From NCBI GenBank assembly GCA_903919625.1, contig CAIXIZ010000332.1, positions 1-11,985 of the forward strand: a stretch of DNA of 11,985 bases. The letters run 5' to 3'. The position numbers were made by a program, and so were the translations under genes. Of this stretch, positions 1 to 7,724 are shown piece after piece; position 1 is the first letter of the stretch, and each line of letters starts with the position of its first letter. This DNA comes from an uncultured Verrucomicrobiota bacterium (GTDB taxonomy: Bacteria; Verrucomicrobiota; Verrucomicrobiia; Opitutales; Opitutaceae). The notes below the pieces were generated by a model. The model searched no databases. It was not told the origin of the DNA and saw only the letters and a list, made by a program, of their open reading frames with translations.

Positions 1-578
1 AGCGCAACGCCACCACCGGGGCGGTGGACCACAGCGGCATCTACTATTACGCCCGCGGCAAACCCACCCACGACCGGACTTTGCCCGCGCTGCCCGTCCC
101 GGTGCGCCCTGTCCTGGCCGCCACCGCCGCCTGCCTGCTCATCCGCCGCGAGCGCTTTCTCTCCCTCGGCGGCTTCGACGAGATTTTTCGCAACGGTTGT
201 GAAGACGTTGATCTCTGTCTGCGCGCGCGGGCCGCCGGCGCGCAAAACTACGTGGCGCTCAACAGTGTTGTCCGTCACCATGTCAGCGCCTCGCCCGGCC
301 GGTCCCTCCACAACCGGCGCAACGCCGGCCTGCTCCTGCGCCGCTGGCGTGCGGACATCGCCGCGCTCGCCGCCGAATCGTGGGGTGAGGTGGCGTTGCG
401 GGACCGCTGGGAGGCCAAACTCACCGGCTGGCCCTGGTTGCGGGCGCGGCTGAGCCGCCGTTGGTTGCGCCGCCCGGACCAGACCTGTCCCGCGTGGATG
501 CGACGCGCCACCGCCCGCTTCGTCGACCGGCAGCTGGCCCAATGGCAGCAGATGTTTCCCGACGACGTGTCCGGATAA
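1..578 (+). CDS. GT2 family glycosyltransferase, C-terminal part (5' end outside window)
   Basis: The reading frame is open to the left edge (first full codon at base 3) and ends with TAA at 576-578, leaving 191 residues. The visible part matches the C-terminal half of a GT2 (GT-A fold) glycosyltransferase. It has the A-A-T-A-A-C-L-L-I-R-R stretch before a GGFDE motif, then an acidic E67-D68-V69-D70 motif followed by LCLR (numbering from base 3), where the catalytic-base aspartate normally sits, then the HH-x-S-A-S segment. These are seen in rhamnosyl- and related transferases of O-antigen and capsule clusters. The last 90 residues are basic, rich in Trp and Arg, and probably helical. The N-terminal nucleotide-binding half and the DXD motif lie outside the window, so donor and acceptor cannot be judged. 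A GTG at 24 is not taken as the start because it lies inside the domain. Its 3' neighbour is another GT2-containing gene, as expected for a polysaccharide assembly locus. Confidence 0.85.
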   Translation, partial: RNATTGAVDHSGIYYYARGKPTHDRTLPALPVPVRPVLAATAACLLIRRERFLSLGGFDEIFRNGCEDVDLCLRARAAGAQNYVALNSVVRHHVSASPGRSLHNRRNAGLLLRRWRADIAALAAESWGEVALRDRWEAKLTGWPWLRARLSRRWLRRPDQTCPAWMRRATARFVDRQLAQWQQMFPDDVSG

Positions 579-594
579 ATGCAATTGGTGTTGG

Positions 595-623
595 CTGACG
601 GTCCGCCCTTGCCTTTGTATGTT
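595..623 (+). promoter_or_regulatory. possible sigma-70-like promoter in the AT-richer gap before the sulfotransferase/GT2 gene
   Basis: The gap 579-632 is about 46% GC by hand count, well below the genes on either side. It contains CTGACG at 595-600 and TATGTT at 618-623, 17 bases apart, each matching 4 of 6 consensus positions. Transcription would then start near base 630, only about three bases before the ATG at 633, giving a nearly leaderless message. Matches this weak occur by chance, so this is a suggestion only. Confidence 0.22.
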
Positions 624-632
624 TTCTCAAAA

Positions 633-3398
633 ATGACCGCCCCCCGCACAATCCGCCCGTCGTTTCCCGACGGCACGGTCGTCTTTGTCGTGCTGGGGAT
701 GCACCGCAGCGGAACCTCCATGGTGGCCGGCAGTCTCGCCCTGTGCGGGGTCGAGTTTGGCCGGCACCTGGTCCCCGCTTCACCGAGCAACGCCCTCGGC
801 CACTGGGAGCACGAGGGCGTCGTCGCCATCCACGACCGCCTGCTGGCGGAGTTTGGCCTGAACTGGCATGACCCCGACCCGCTGCCGGCAGGGTGGGAGG
901 ATGCTCCCGGCGCGCACGCGGCCGAACAGCAGTTGGAGCGGCTGCTTGGCGCCGAGTTTGCCCAGGTCCCGGTCTGGGGAGTGAAAGACCCCCGGATCAG
1001 CCGGCTGCTTCCCCTCTGGCACCGGCTCACCGCCCGCCTCGGCCTCTCTCCCCGCTACCTCCATGTGCTCCGTCCTGCGGAGGATACGGCCGCCTCCCTG
1101 GTCAGGCGCAATGGCCTGTCGCTCAACCATGCCCGCAGCCTGTGGCTCGCCTATCAGCATGACATCTTGCATTCCACTGCGGGACGGCACGACCTGCGGC
1201 GTGTCAGTTATGAAACCTTTCTGGCCAATCCCGTGGACCTTTGCCGGGAGCTGCTCACCGACGCGGGTGCGACCAGCCTCGCGGGCCGGATCGATGCCCG
1301 GCAAATCACCGCCTTTTGCCGGGCTGATCTGCGGCATCATCAAACCGGCCCAAGACCGGATGTGTGGGGACAGATGTACCGGCAGCTGCAGGCTCCGGAC
1401 AGCGGGATCCAGGACAACCTCGCCATCGCGTCCACCGTGCTGCAGCACCTGGCCGAAACCAACCTTGCGGCCAGCCGCACCCGGAAACAGGTGATTCATC
1501 TGCAGACTGAGCTGGCCCGGCAGGCCATCGAGGCCGCCGGACAGATTCACAAGGTCGCCCAGATGCAGGCCTCCTTGTCCTGGCGCATCACCGCGCCCCT
1601 GCGGGCGTTGCGCCGCATTTTGGTCGATCCATTGATGCCGGAAAACTGGCGGGCCGATCCCCGGGGGTTGAACTATCAGGCCTGGCTCAAGGCCTACGAA
1701 CCCCCGGCGCAGGCGCGCTGCGCTGGCCGGCTGGAAACCCTTTCCCCCACGGCCCGCCCGCTCATCTCCATTCTCCTGCCGGTTCCCGCTTCGTCCGGCC
1801 CCCGGCTGTGGCGCACGCTGGATTCGTTGCGCGCCCAGACCTACGCGGTCTGGGAGCTTTGCCTCGCCCCTGGTCCCGGAATGGCCCCGGACGTCGTCGC
1901 ACGGCTGGCCGAGGAAGCCGCCCGCGATCCGCGGATCAAAATTGTGCCGCAGAAACGGGCGGGCAGCCGCGCCGACCCGGTCAATGCCGCCCTCGCTGCC
2001 GCCCAAGGCACCTTTGCCCTCCTGCTGGATACGGACCTCGAGCTGTCCCCGATGGCCCTGGCCGAAGTTGCCCTCGCCCTCGAAAATCAACCTGACCTGG
2101 ATCTGATTTACAGCGATGAGGACCGCATCGACCAGCATGGTCGGCGCAGCGCCCCCTTTTTCAAACCGGACTGGGATCCCGATCTGCTGCTGGGCCAGGA
2201 TTACGTCTGCCGTCTGGGGGTGTTTCGTACCGGGCGGGCCCGGGCGGTTGGCGGCTGGCGAGATGGATTTGAAGGCATAGATTCATGGGAATTCGCCCTG
2301 CGCTTCACGGCCGGGATCGACCCGGCGCGGGTCCGGCATCTCCCGCTCGTGCTCTGCCACCGGCATGCCACTGCCGCGGCCGCCTTGTCCGGAGGGGCCG
2401 GCCCAGGGTCCAGGTCATCCGAAGCCGCCCGGCGGGCGCTGGCCGACCGTCTCCAGCAGGAACATGTCACCGCCGAGCTGCTCCCCGCCCCCGACGGCAG
2501 CTGGCGGATCAAACGTGCGCTGCCCTCCCCCGCCCCGCGCGTGTCGATCATCATCCCCACCCGCAACGGGGTCGATCTGCTTCGCCGTTGCGTCACCTCC
2601 CTCCTCGAACGCACCGACTATCCCGATTACGAGATCACCATCGTCAACCACCGCAGCGATGAGCCCGCCACCCTGGCCTACCTCGGGGAACTGTCGGCGC
2701 GCGGCATCCGCGTTTTGCCCTGCGATCTGGCCGGCTTCAATTATTCGGCGATCAACAATTACGCGGTCCGGGCGATCCCCGCCGCCCCCGTGCTGGCCTT
2801 GCTCAACAACGATCTCGAGGTCATCAGCCGCGACTGGCTTGCGGAAATGGTTGCCCACGCCGTTCGTCCCGAAATCGGCGCGGTTGGCGCCATGCTCTAT
2901 TACCCGAACGACACCGTGCAGCACGCCGGGGTCCTCCTCGGGATTGGCGGGGCGGCCGCCCATGCTTTCCGTCGCACCCCCCGCGGGGCGGCCGGCCATG
3001 GCCGCCGGCTGCACTGCGTGCAAAGTTACTCCGCCGTCACCGCAGCCTGCCTGGTGGTGCGCCGGGCGGTGTTTGAACAGGTGGGCGGGTTTGACGGGAC
3101 GAACCTGCCCGTCTCCTTCAACGACGTTGATTTTTGCCTGCGGGTTGGCGCGGCGGGCTACCGCAACCTCTGGACGCCGTTTGCCGAGCTCTATCACCAT
3201 GAGTCGGCCAGCCGGGGGCGCGAGGACACCCCCGAGAAACGCGCCCGCGCCGAACGCGAGGTCTCCTTTCTGCGCGCGCAATGGGGGCAGGTGATGAACC
3301 ACGACCCCGCCTACAATCCCACTCTCACCCTCGTCCATGAGGACTTCCGCCTGGCCTGGCCACCCCGTACACCCGACACTTCCGCCGGCCGGTTCTGA
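633..3398 (+). CDS. trimodular protein: sulfotransferase-like domain, coiled coil, two GT2 glycosyltransferase domains
   Basis: 921 residues, probably a cytoplasmic enzyme that extends or terminates a glycan. The N-terminal domain (about 15-260) is sulfotransferase-like. It has a PAPS 5'-phosphosulfate-type loop GMHRSGTS (22-29), KDPR (118-121) and an R147...S155 segment resembling the 3'-phosphate-binding motif. A probable coiled coil (about 265-315) leads into SWRITAPLR (316-324), a stretch common before GT2 domains of polysaccharide enzymes. GT2 domain 1 (about 375-600) has DTD (466-468) and YSDED (493-497), but carries LAPGPG (411-416) where DD-A/G-S is usual and IDSWEF (549-554) where the QDYDL motif is usual. 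GT2 domain 2 (about 635-900) has NND (725-727) and NDVDFCLR (830-837), but VNHRS (N at 672) where VDNxS is usual. I chose the ATG at 633 over the in-frame ATG at 579, which abuts the previous stop, because the extra 18 residues are AT-rich and precede the domain. Neither start has a Shine-Dalgarno site. The domain calls are firm; substrates are unknown. Confidence 0.85.
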   Translation: MTAPRTIRPSFPDGTVVFVVLGMHRSGTSMVAGSLALCGVEFGRHLVPASPSNALGHWEHEGVVAIHDRLLAEFGLNWHDPDPLPAGWEDAPGAHAAEQQLERLLGAEFAQVPVWGVKDPRISRLLPLWHRLTARLGLSPRYLHVLRPAEDTAASLVRRNGLSLNHARSLWLAYQHDILHSTAGRHDLRRVSYETFLANPVDLCRELLTDAGATSLAGRIDARQITAFCRADLRHHQTGPRPDVWGQMYRQLQAPDSGIQDNLAIASTVLQHLAETNLAASRTRKQVIHLQTELARQAIEAAGQIHKVAQMQASLSWRITAPLRALRRILVDPLMPENWRADPRGLNYQAWLKAYEPPAQARCAGRLETLSPTARPLISILLPVPASSGPRLWRTLDSLRAQTYAVWELCLAPGPGMAPDVVARLAEEAARDPRIKIVPQKRAGSRADPVNAALAAAQGTFALLLDTDLELSPMALAEVALALENQPDLDLIYSDEDRIDQHGRRSAPFFKPDWDPDLLLGQDYVCRLGVFRTGRARAVGGWRDGFEGIDSWEFALRFTAGIDPARVRHLPLVLCHRHATAAAALSGGAGPGSRSSEAARRALADRLQQEHVTAELLPAPDGSWRIKRALPSPAPRVSIIIPTRNGVDLLRRCVTSLLERTDYPDYEITIVNHRSDEPATLAYLGELSARGIRVLPCDLAGFNYSAINNYAVRAIPAAPVLALLNNDLEVISRDWLAEMVAHAVRPEIGAVGAMLYYPNDTVQHAGVLLGIGGAAAHAFRRTPRGAAGHGRRLHCVQSYSAVTAACLVVRRAVFEQVGGFDGTNLPVSFNDVDFCLRVGAAGYRNLWTPFAELYHHESASRGREDTPEKRARAEREVSFLRAQWGQVMNHDPAYNPTLTLVHEDFRLAWPPRTPDTSAGRF

Positions 3399-3412
3399 AC
3401 GTCGCCCCCTTC

Positions 3413-4135
3413 ATGGACACCGCCATCCGCCAGCGACTCGACCGGACCATCCGGGTCAGAAATCTGGATCTGCCTTCGCACCATCATCACTACATCGTGC
3501 TCCATCATCTCTACCGGTGGATGGAGGAGGTTGCTCTTCCCCGGGCGCACGGGGTGTTGCTCGACTGCGGGTGTGGCGGGCGGGCCTACGCGCCGCCCTT
3601 CACCCCGCGGGTGACCCGCTACATCGGGGCCGATGTGGCGGTCGCGGTGGACACCCAGGTGGACCTGCTGCTCGAACCCAACCGGCCGGTCCCGCTGCCC
3701 GACGCCTCGGTCGACATGGTGCTCGCCAACCAAACCCTCGAGCATGTGTCCGATCCGGTTTTTTACGTGGCCGAGTGTCATTGTTTGCTCAAACCCGGCG
3801 GCAGCCTGGTCCTCACCGCCCCCATGCAATGGCGGCATCACGAAACGCCTTACGACCATCACCGCTTTACCCGCTACGGGCTGGAACACCACCTGGGCCG
3901 GCCGGGCTTTCAAATCAAGGACCTTCGCCCGTGCGGGGGGACGTTTGCCCTGATCGGCCAGATTTGGCTGAATTTTCTGGTGCGTCATGGCGCCCGTCCC
4001 CCTTGGCTGGTCCGTGGGATCAACCGGGTTTTTCTTTGGCTCGATCAACGCTATCCGGACAAAGACGAAACCATCAACTGGATGTGCCTGGCGGAAAAGC
4101 CCTCCGCACCCGCGCCGGTCATCTCCTCAGCATGA
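3413..4135 (+). CDS. class I SAM-dependent methyltransferase
   Basis: 240 residues with a Methyltransf_11-like Rossmann core. Motif I is VLLDCGCGG (48-56). It is followed by an acidic strand ending in GADV, then D101-MVLANQTLEH (a motif IV-type stretch) and LKPGGSLVLTAPM, where the usual post-motif turn falls. The region after it, with HHETPYDHHRFTRYGLEHHL, is typical of small methyltransferases found in O-antigen and capsule clusters. The His-rich N-terminus (HHHHY near residues 23-27) is natural and of unknown meaning. The likely role is methylating a sugar, nucleotide sugar or glycan end in the cytoplasm, but the target cannot be read from sequence. It lies 14 bases after the preceding gene, and its TGA overlaps the next ATG in an ATGA junction, pointing to co-transcription and translational coupling. 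No Shine-Dalgarno site precedes the ATG. The family is certain; the substrate is not. Confidence 0.88.
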   Translation: MDTAIRQRLDRTIRVRNLDLPSHHHHYIVLHHLYRWMEEVALPRAHGVLLDCGCGGRAYAPPFTPRVTRYIGADVAVAVDTQVDLLLEPNRPVPLPDASVDMVLANQTLEHVSDPVFYVAECHCLLKPGGSLVLTAPMQWRHHETPYDHHRFTRYGLEHHLGRPGFQIKDLRPCGGTFALIGQIWLNFLVRHGARPPWLVRGINRVFLWLDQRYPDKDETINWMCLAEKPSAPAPVISSA

Positions 4136-5838
4136 ACCTTCCGCCGCCCTGTCCCATCTGCCATCATCCGGCGGTCACACCGGTTGGCCGCGACGGCGCC
4201 CATTCGGTCTGGCGCTGTGAGCGGTGCGTCACGGCTTTCGTGGAGCCGTTTCCTGCTTCCGACGAACTCGCCCGGCTCTATGCGAATCCCGCCTACTTTG
4301 CCGGCGACCTCCGGGGCGGTTATCACGATTATGACGCCTATACCGCGCCGCTGGTCCCGCTGCTGGAAGCCAGGCTCCGGGCGCTGGAGCGACCGGGGCG
4401 GAGGCTGTCCGTGCTCGATTACGGCTGCAGTTACGGCCTCCATCTGCAGCTCGCCGCCCGACGCGGCTGGCAATGCTGCGGCCTGGAGCTTTCCGATCAC
4501 GCACGGGCCATCGCCCAGCAGCGGTTGGGTCCGGAAGTCGAGTTGGGCCGGCAGCTGGCGGACCTCACCCCACGACGCTTTGACCTCGTGCTCATGCTGG
4601 ATTTGATCGAACACCTGCCCCGGCCTTACGAAATGTTTTATGAGCTCTTCCGCTCGGGCTGGATCGACCAAGGCACCCGCATTCTGCTCACCACCCCCAA
4701 CGGCCAGTGCGACGAGGCGGCCGGGGACCTGTTGCATTGGCGCCATTTTCACCCGCCCTACCATCTCCACTATTTTTCCCCTGCCTCCCTGGCGCATTTG
4801 TTGCAGGAGCTGCGTTTCACTTCAGTCCGGATCACAGGGCTGCACCCGGCCACCCCGGCCTGTCCGGCGCCCGCCGGCCGGCCCGGCCCTCCGGAGGCAT
4901 TTAACCGGCCCTTGGCGGGATCCATGGGCCTGCTGGCCGAGGCCCAGGGGAGCGACTTCCTCCCTTTCATGCAGGAGCGCTTTGTCCCCGGCTCCTGGTC
5001 GGCACTTTCGGCGTGGGAACACATGCCCCGCTACCTGCTGGCCCGGCAGCTGGCCCGGAACAAGGCGGTTTTGGATTTCGGCTGTGGCACCGGATATGGC
5101 TCCGCCCTGCTCGCCCAGGAGGCCGCTACCGTTGTCGGCCTTGATATCAACGCTGACGCCCTTGCCTGGGCGCGCAGCCATTATGCCCGGCCCAACCTGA
5201 CCTTTGCCGACGGGACGGGGTTTCCCACTGACTACGCCGGCCGCTTCGACGTGGTGGTCTGCTTCGAGGTGATTGAGCACCTCCGGCCGGCAGAACAGCC
5301 GGAACTCGTCGCCCACCTGGCCCGCACCTTGACCGCCGAAGGTCTGCTGCTCATCTCCACCCCCAACCCCAAAGTTACCGCCCGGTACGGCGAGAATCCG
5401 TTTCATCTCAACGAACTGGACCACCCCGGATTTCAGGCCCTGTTGCAACGCCACTTTGCCCAGATCGAAATCCTGGACCAGGTCATCCAGCCGGCCGTTA
5501 CCTTTACCACCTCCACCGGCCCGTCCGTTTCCGGCCGGCAGACAGCTTATTCCAGCGAGGATTCCGCCGCCAAGGTTTCCGCCGTGTGCTGGCTGGCGGT
5601 CTGCTCGCACCACCCGCGGCCTGTCCTTCCGGCCAGTTGCTTCCTCGATGACTCCGCCGACCTCATTGGCGCGTATCTCGATCCCGTCCGTCAGCTCAAT
5701 CTCGCCCGGCTGGAGGTGCAACGGCTGCGGGACGAAAATCTGCGGCTGCGCCGCCGAAGCCCCCTAGCCACCGTCCTCGACGCGTTGCGCCATCGCCAAC
5801 CCCCGCCGGCTCCCACCGGTTCCCCGCCATTGCCATGA
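4132..5838 (+). CDS. double-domain SAM methyltransferase with zinc-ribbon-like N-terminus and C-terminal coiled coil
   Basis: 568 residues in one unbroken frame. Residues 7-32 hold paired cysteines (C7-x2-C10 and C29-x2-C32), a probable zinc ribbon of the kind found before sugar C-methyltransferase-like and Methyltransf_23-type domains. Methyltransferase domain 1 has VLDYGCSYG (94-102), GLELS and LMLDLIEHL, followed by an HHF/HYFS segment. After a Pro/Ala/Gly-rich linker (about 238-262) comes domain 2, with VLDFGCGTGYG (313-323), the acidic residue D338 in VGLDIN that should contact the SAM ribose, VVCFEVIEHL, and STPNP. The C-terminal 45 residues include a heptad-like Leu/Arg segment (LARLEVQRLRDENLRLRRR) followed by a Pro-rich tail. 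The start overlaps the previous stop (ATGA), and the end overlaps the next gene the same way. The frame is open upstream to 3337, but that part overlaps the previous gene and is not coding. Both domains keep their SAM motifs, so both may be active. The substrates are unknown, most likely sugars or glycan ends. Confidence 0.85.
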   Translation: MNLPPPCPICHHPAVTPVGRDGAHSVWRCERCVTAFVEPFPASDELARLYANPAYFAGDLRGGYHDYDAYTAPLVPLLEARLRALERPGRRLSVLDYGCSYGLHLQLAARRGWQCCGLELSDHARAIAQQRLGPEVELGRQLADLTPRRFDLVLMLDLIEHLPRPYEMFYELFRSGWIDQGTRILLTTPNGQCDEAAGDLLHWRHFHPPYHLHYFSPASLAHLLQELRFTSVRITGLHPATPACPAPAGRPGPPEAFNRPLAGSMGLLAEAQGSDFLPFMQERFVPGSWSALSAWEHMPRYLLARQLARNKAVLDFGCGTGYGSALLAQEAATVVGLDINADALAWARSHYARPNLTFADGTGFPTDYAGRFDVVVCFEVIEHLRPAEQPELVAHLARTLTAEGLLLISTPNPKVTARYGENPFHLNELDHPGFQALLQRHFAQIEILDQVIQPAVTFTTSTGPSVSGRQTAYSSEDSAAKVSAVCWLAVCSHHPRPVLPASCFLDDSADLIGAYLDPVRQLNLARLEVQRLRDENLRLRRRSPLATVLDALRHRQPPPAPTGSPPLP

Positions 5839-7724
5839 CTGCCCGTCCGCTGAAAATCCTGCTGACGGCCCACCAATTTTTCCCGCGCAGTTATCATGGC
5901 ACGGAGCGATATGCCTTGGAGCTGGCCAAGTCCCTGCAAACCTTCGGGCACAAGGTGGTGGTGCTCACGGCCAGCAGCGCGCCGGATGACATCCAGGATG
6001 AGGACTGGCAGGAATATGCCTTTGAGGGAATCCGGGTGCTGGCCGTGGACCTGGCTGGTCTGGCCGACAATTCATTTGCCGCCAGCTTTCAACGCCGGGA
6101 TCTGGACGGCCTGTACGGGGAAATCCTCACCCGGGAGCAGCCCGACATCATCCACTGCTGTCACCTGCTCCATCTCGGCACAAATTTTGCCACCGTCGCG
6201 TCTCTCGCCCGGGTCCCGGTCCTCATGACCTGGACGGATTTCTTTGGCATCTGCTGGACCAACCGCCTGCAGACCTGTACGCACCAAACCTGCCTGGGAC
6301 CGGATGCCGAGGATTTGAACTGCCGGCAGGATGCCCTGCAGACGCTGGTGCCCCATCTCCCGAAGCCGGTGGACAGCTTCGTGTTGCGCCACGCCATCCG
6401 CAGCCGGCTGGGAACCAGGCTCGCCGGTCTGCTGATCCGCCGGGGTTGGATCGGCTCGCCCACGGTGCAATCGGTGTATGACGGCATGGTGGCCCGGCGG
6501 CCGTGCATCACCCGTGATTATGCCACCATGACGCGGTATGTCGCCCCCACACTCCACCTGAGGGACGCCTATGTCCGGGCCGGCTACCCGCCGGATAAAA
6601 TAGTGCATGCCCCCTATGGCATCGCTCAGCCGGATACATTGGAAAAGGAGCGGCTCCGGCAGCGTTACGCCTCCCTGCAAACCGGCGACCGTCCGCTCGT
6701 CTTCGGTTTTATCGGGCAGATGGCCCGGCACAAGGGGATCCTCGACCTGCTCGACGCCTTTGCCCAGGCCGTGCTGCCCCCGGCGGTGCTCCTGCTTTAT
6801 GGCAACGTCGGCCAGGATGCCCCGACCCGGACGATGATCAAGGCCCACGCCCGGAAGGATCCGCGCATCCTGCTCCAGGGAGTTTATCCCGGGCATGAAG
6901 TTTACGCCCGGCTCGCCGGCATTGATGTGCTCGTCGTCCCGTCAACTTGGGCGGAAAATTCGCCGCTGGTGCTCCTCAACGCCCTCGCCAGCAAAACCAT
7001 GGTGATCGTCTCCGCGGTGGAGGGCATCACCGAACTGGTGCAGGATGGTGGCAATGGCCGTTGCGTTCCCCCAGGGGACCCCGCGGCTTTGGCCCGGATG
7101 ATGGCCACGGTCGCCGCCGAACGCACGCATCTGCTCGCCTGGCATGACCGGACCGAGGGCTATCGCACCACCCCCTCCGATAACGCCCGCACCGTGGAGG
7201 AGCTCTATCACTCGGCCCGGGCCGGCTTATCCCAGTCCGCGGACTGGCGTCGCGAAAATTTTCCGGCCTGGCGGCCATCCGCATCAGACCTGCGTCTGCG
7301 CCGGCTTGACGCCCCGCCCGCCGGTCTCGGCCCGGTCGAATTTGGCGACGGTCCGCATGAGGCGATCGGTTTATCTGCGGCCGATGGCCAGACCACTATG
7401 ACGCTCCTCCGGCCAAAGTCCTTCGTCCTGATTTCCGGCCATCCCGCCTTTTCCACCTGCGGGGAAATCCGGCTGGAGGTCTGCTGGTCCGCCGAAGGCT
7501 ACAGCCAGTTCTCCTACGGCACCGCCTCCCATCCCAAACTGGTGGAAACGCAAAAGTTGCTGAAACATGTGCCGGCCGGGGTGTGGTTCAGCCTGCGTCT
7601 CCGCCTGGATACGCCCGTGGGCCGCATGACCCGTTTGCGTTGGTATCCGCTCCTGGACACGGCCAACGTCACAATCCTGGTCCGCAACCTTAGGTTTGTG
7701 CCTGACGGCAATCCTGCCCATTGA
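5835..7724 (+). CDS. GT4 family glycosyltransferase with unassigned C-terminal domain
   Basis: 629 residues, longer than the usual 350-420 for this family. The N-terminal GT-B half opens with KILLTAHQFFP and the HGTERY acceptor-side loop, as in many GT4 enzymes. A cysteine cluster near residues 140-165 (ICW, TCTHQTC, NCRQ) resembles the C-P-R/C-x2-C region of GT4 relatives in cell-wall clusters. The C-terminal GT-B half has FGFIGQMARHKGI (Gly at 294), then PSTWAENSPLVLLNALAS, with E374 as the first residue of the EX7E donor-binding motif but Asn382 in place of the second Glu. VEGITELVQDGGNG and VPPGDP follow as normal. Residues from about 460 onward form an extra, probably beta-rich domain I do not recognise. 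It likely transfers a sugar from a nucleotide donor to a cytoplasmic glycan. The ATG overlaps the previous stop. The next gene starts after a 90-base gap. Confidence 0.87.
   Translation: MTARPLKILLTAHQFFPRSYHGTERYALELAKSLQTFGHKVVVLTASSAPDDIQDEDWQEYAFEGIRVLAVDLAGLADNSFAASFQRRDLDGLYGEILTREQPDIIHCCHLLHLGTNFATVASLARVPVLMTWTDFFGICWTNRLQTCTHQTCLGPDAEDLNCRQDALQTLVPHLPKPVDSFVLRHAIRSRLGTRLAGLLIRRGWIGSPTVQSVYDGMVARRPCITRDYATMTRYVAPTLHLRDAYVRAGYPPDKIVHAPYGIAQPDTLEKERLRQRYASLQTGDRPLVFGFIGQMARHKGILDLLDAFAQAVLPPAVLLLYGNVGQDAPTRTMIKAHARKDPRILLQGVYPGHEVYARLAGIDVLVVPSTWAENSPLVLLNALASKTMVIVSAVEGITELVQDGGNGRCVPPGDPAALARMMATVAAERTHLLAWHDRTEGYRTTPSDNARTVEELYHSARAGLSQSADWRRENFPAWRPSASDLRLRRLDAPPAGLGPVEFGDGPHEAIGLSAADGQTTMTLLRPKSFVLISGHPAFSTCGEIRLEVCWSAEGYSQFSYGTASHPKLVETQKLLKHVPAGVWFSLRLRLDTPVGRMTRLRWYPLLDTANVTILVRNLRFVPDGNPAH

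Noticed and set aside
780..2138. A 452-codon - strand open frame opposite the sulfotransferase/GT2 gene
   Set aside because: Low-complexity Gly/Gln/Arg composition, while the + strand encodes recognisable motifs throughout.
3337..4131. Upstream extension of the double methyltransferase frame
   Set aside because: This part overlaps a complete methyltransferase gene in another frame and is Pro/Arg-rich without motifs. The ATGA junction at 4132 marks the true start.
4132..5838. Double methyltransferase as two genes joined by a sequencing error
   Set aside because: The frame is continuous with normal codon use through the linker, both domains are complete, and no internal Shine-Dalgarno site or stop remnant is visible.
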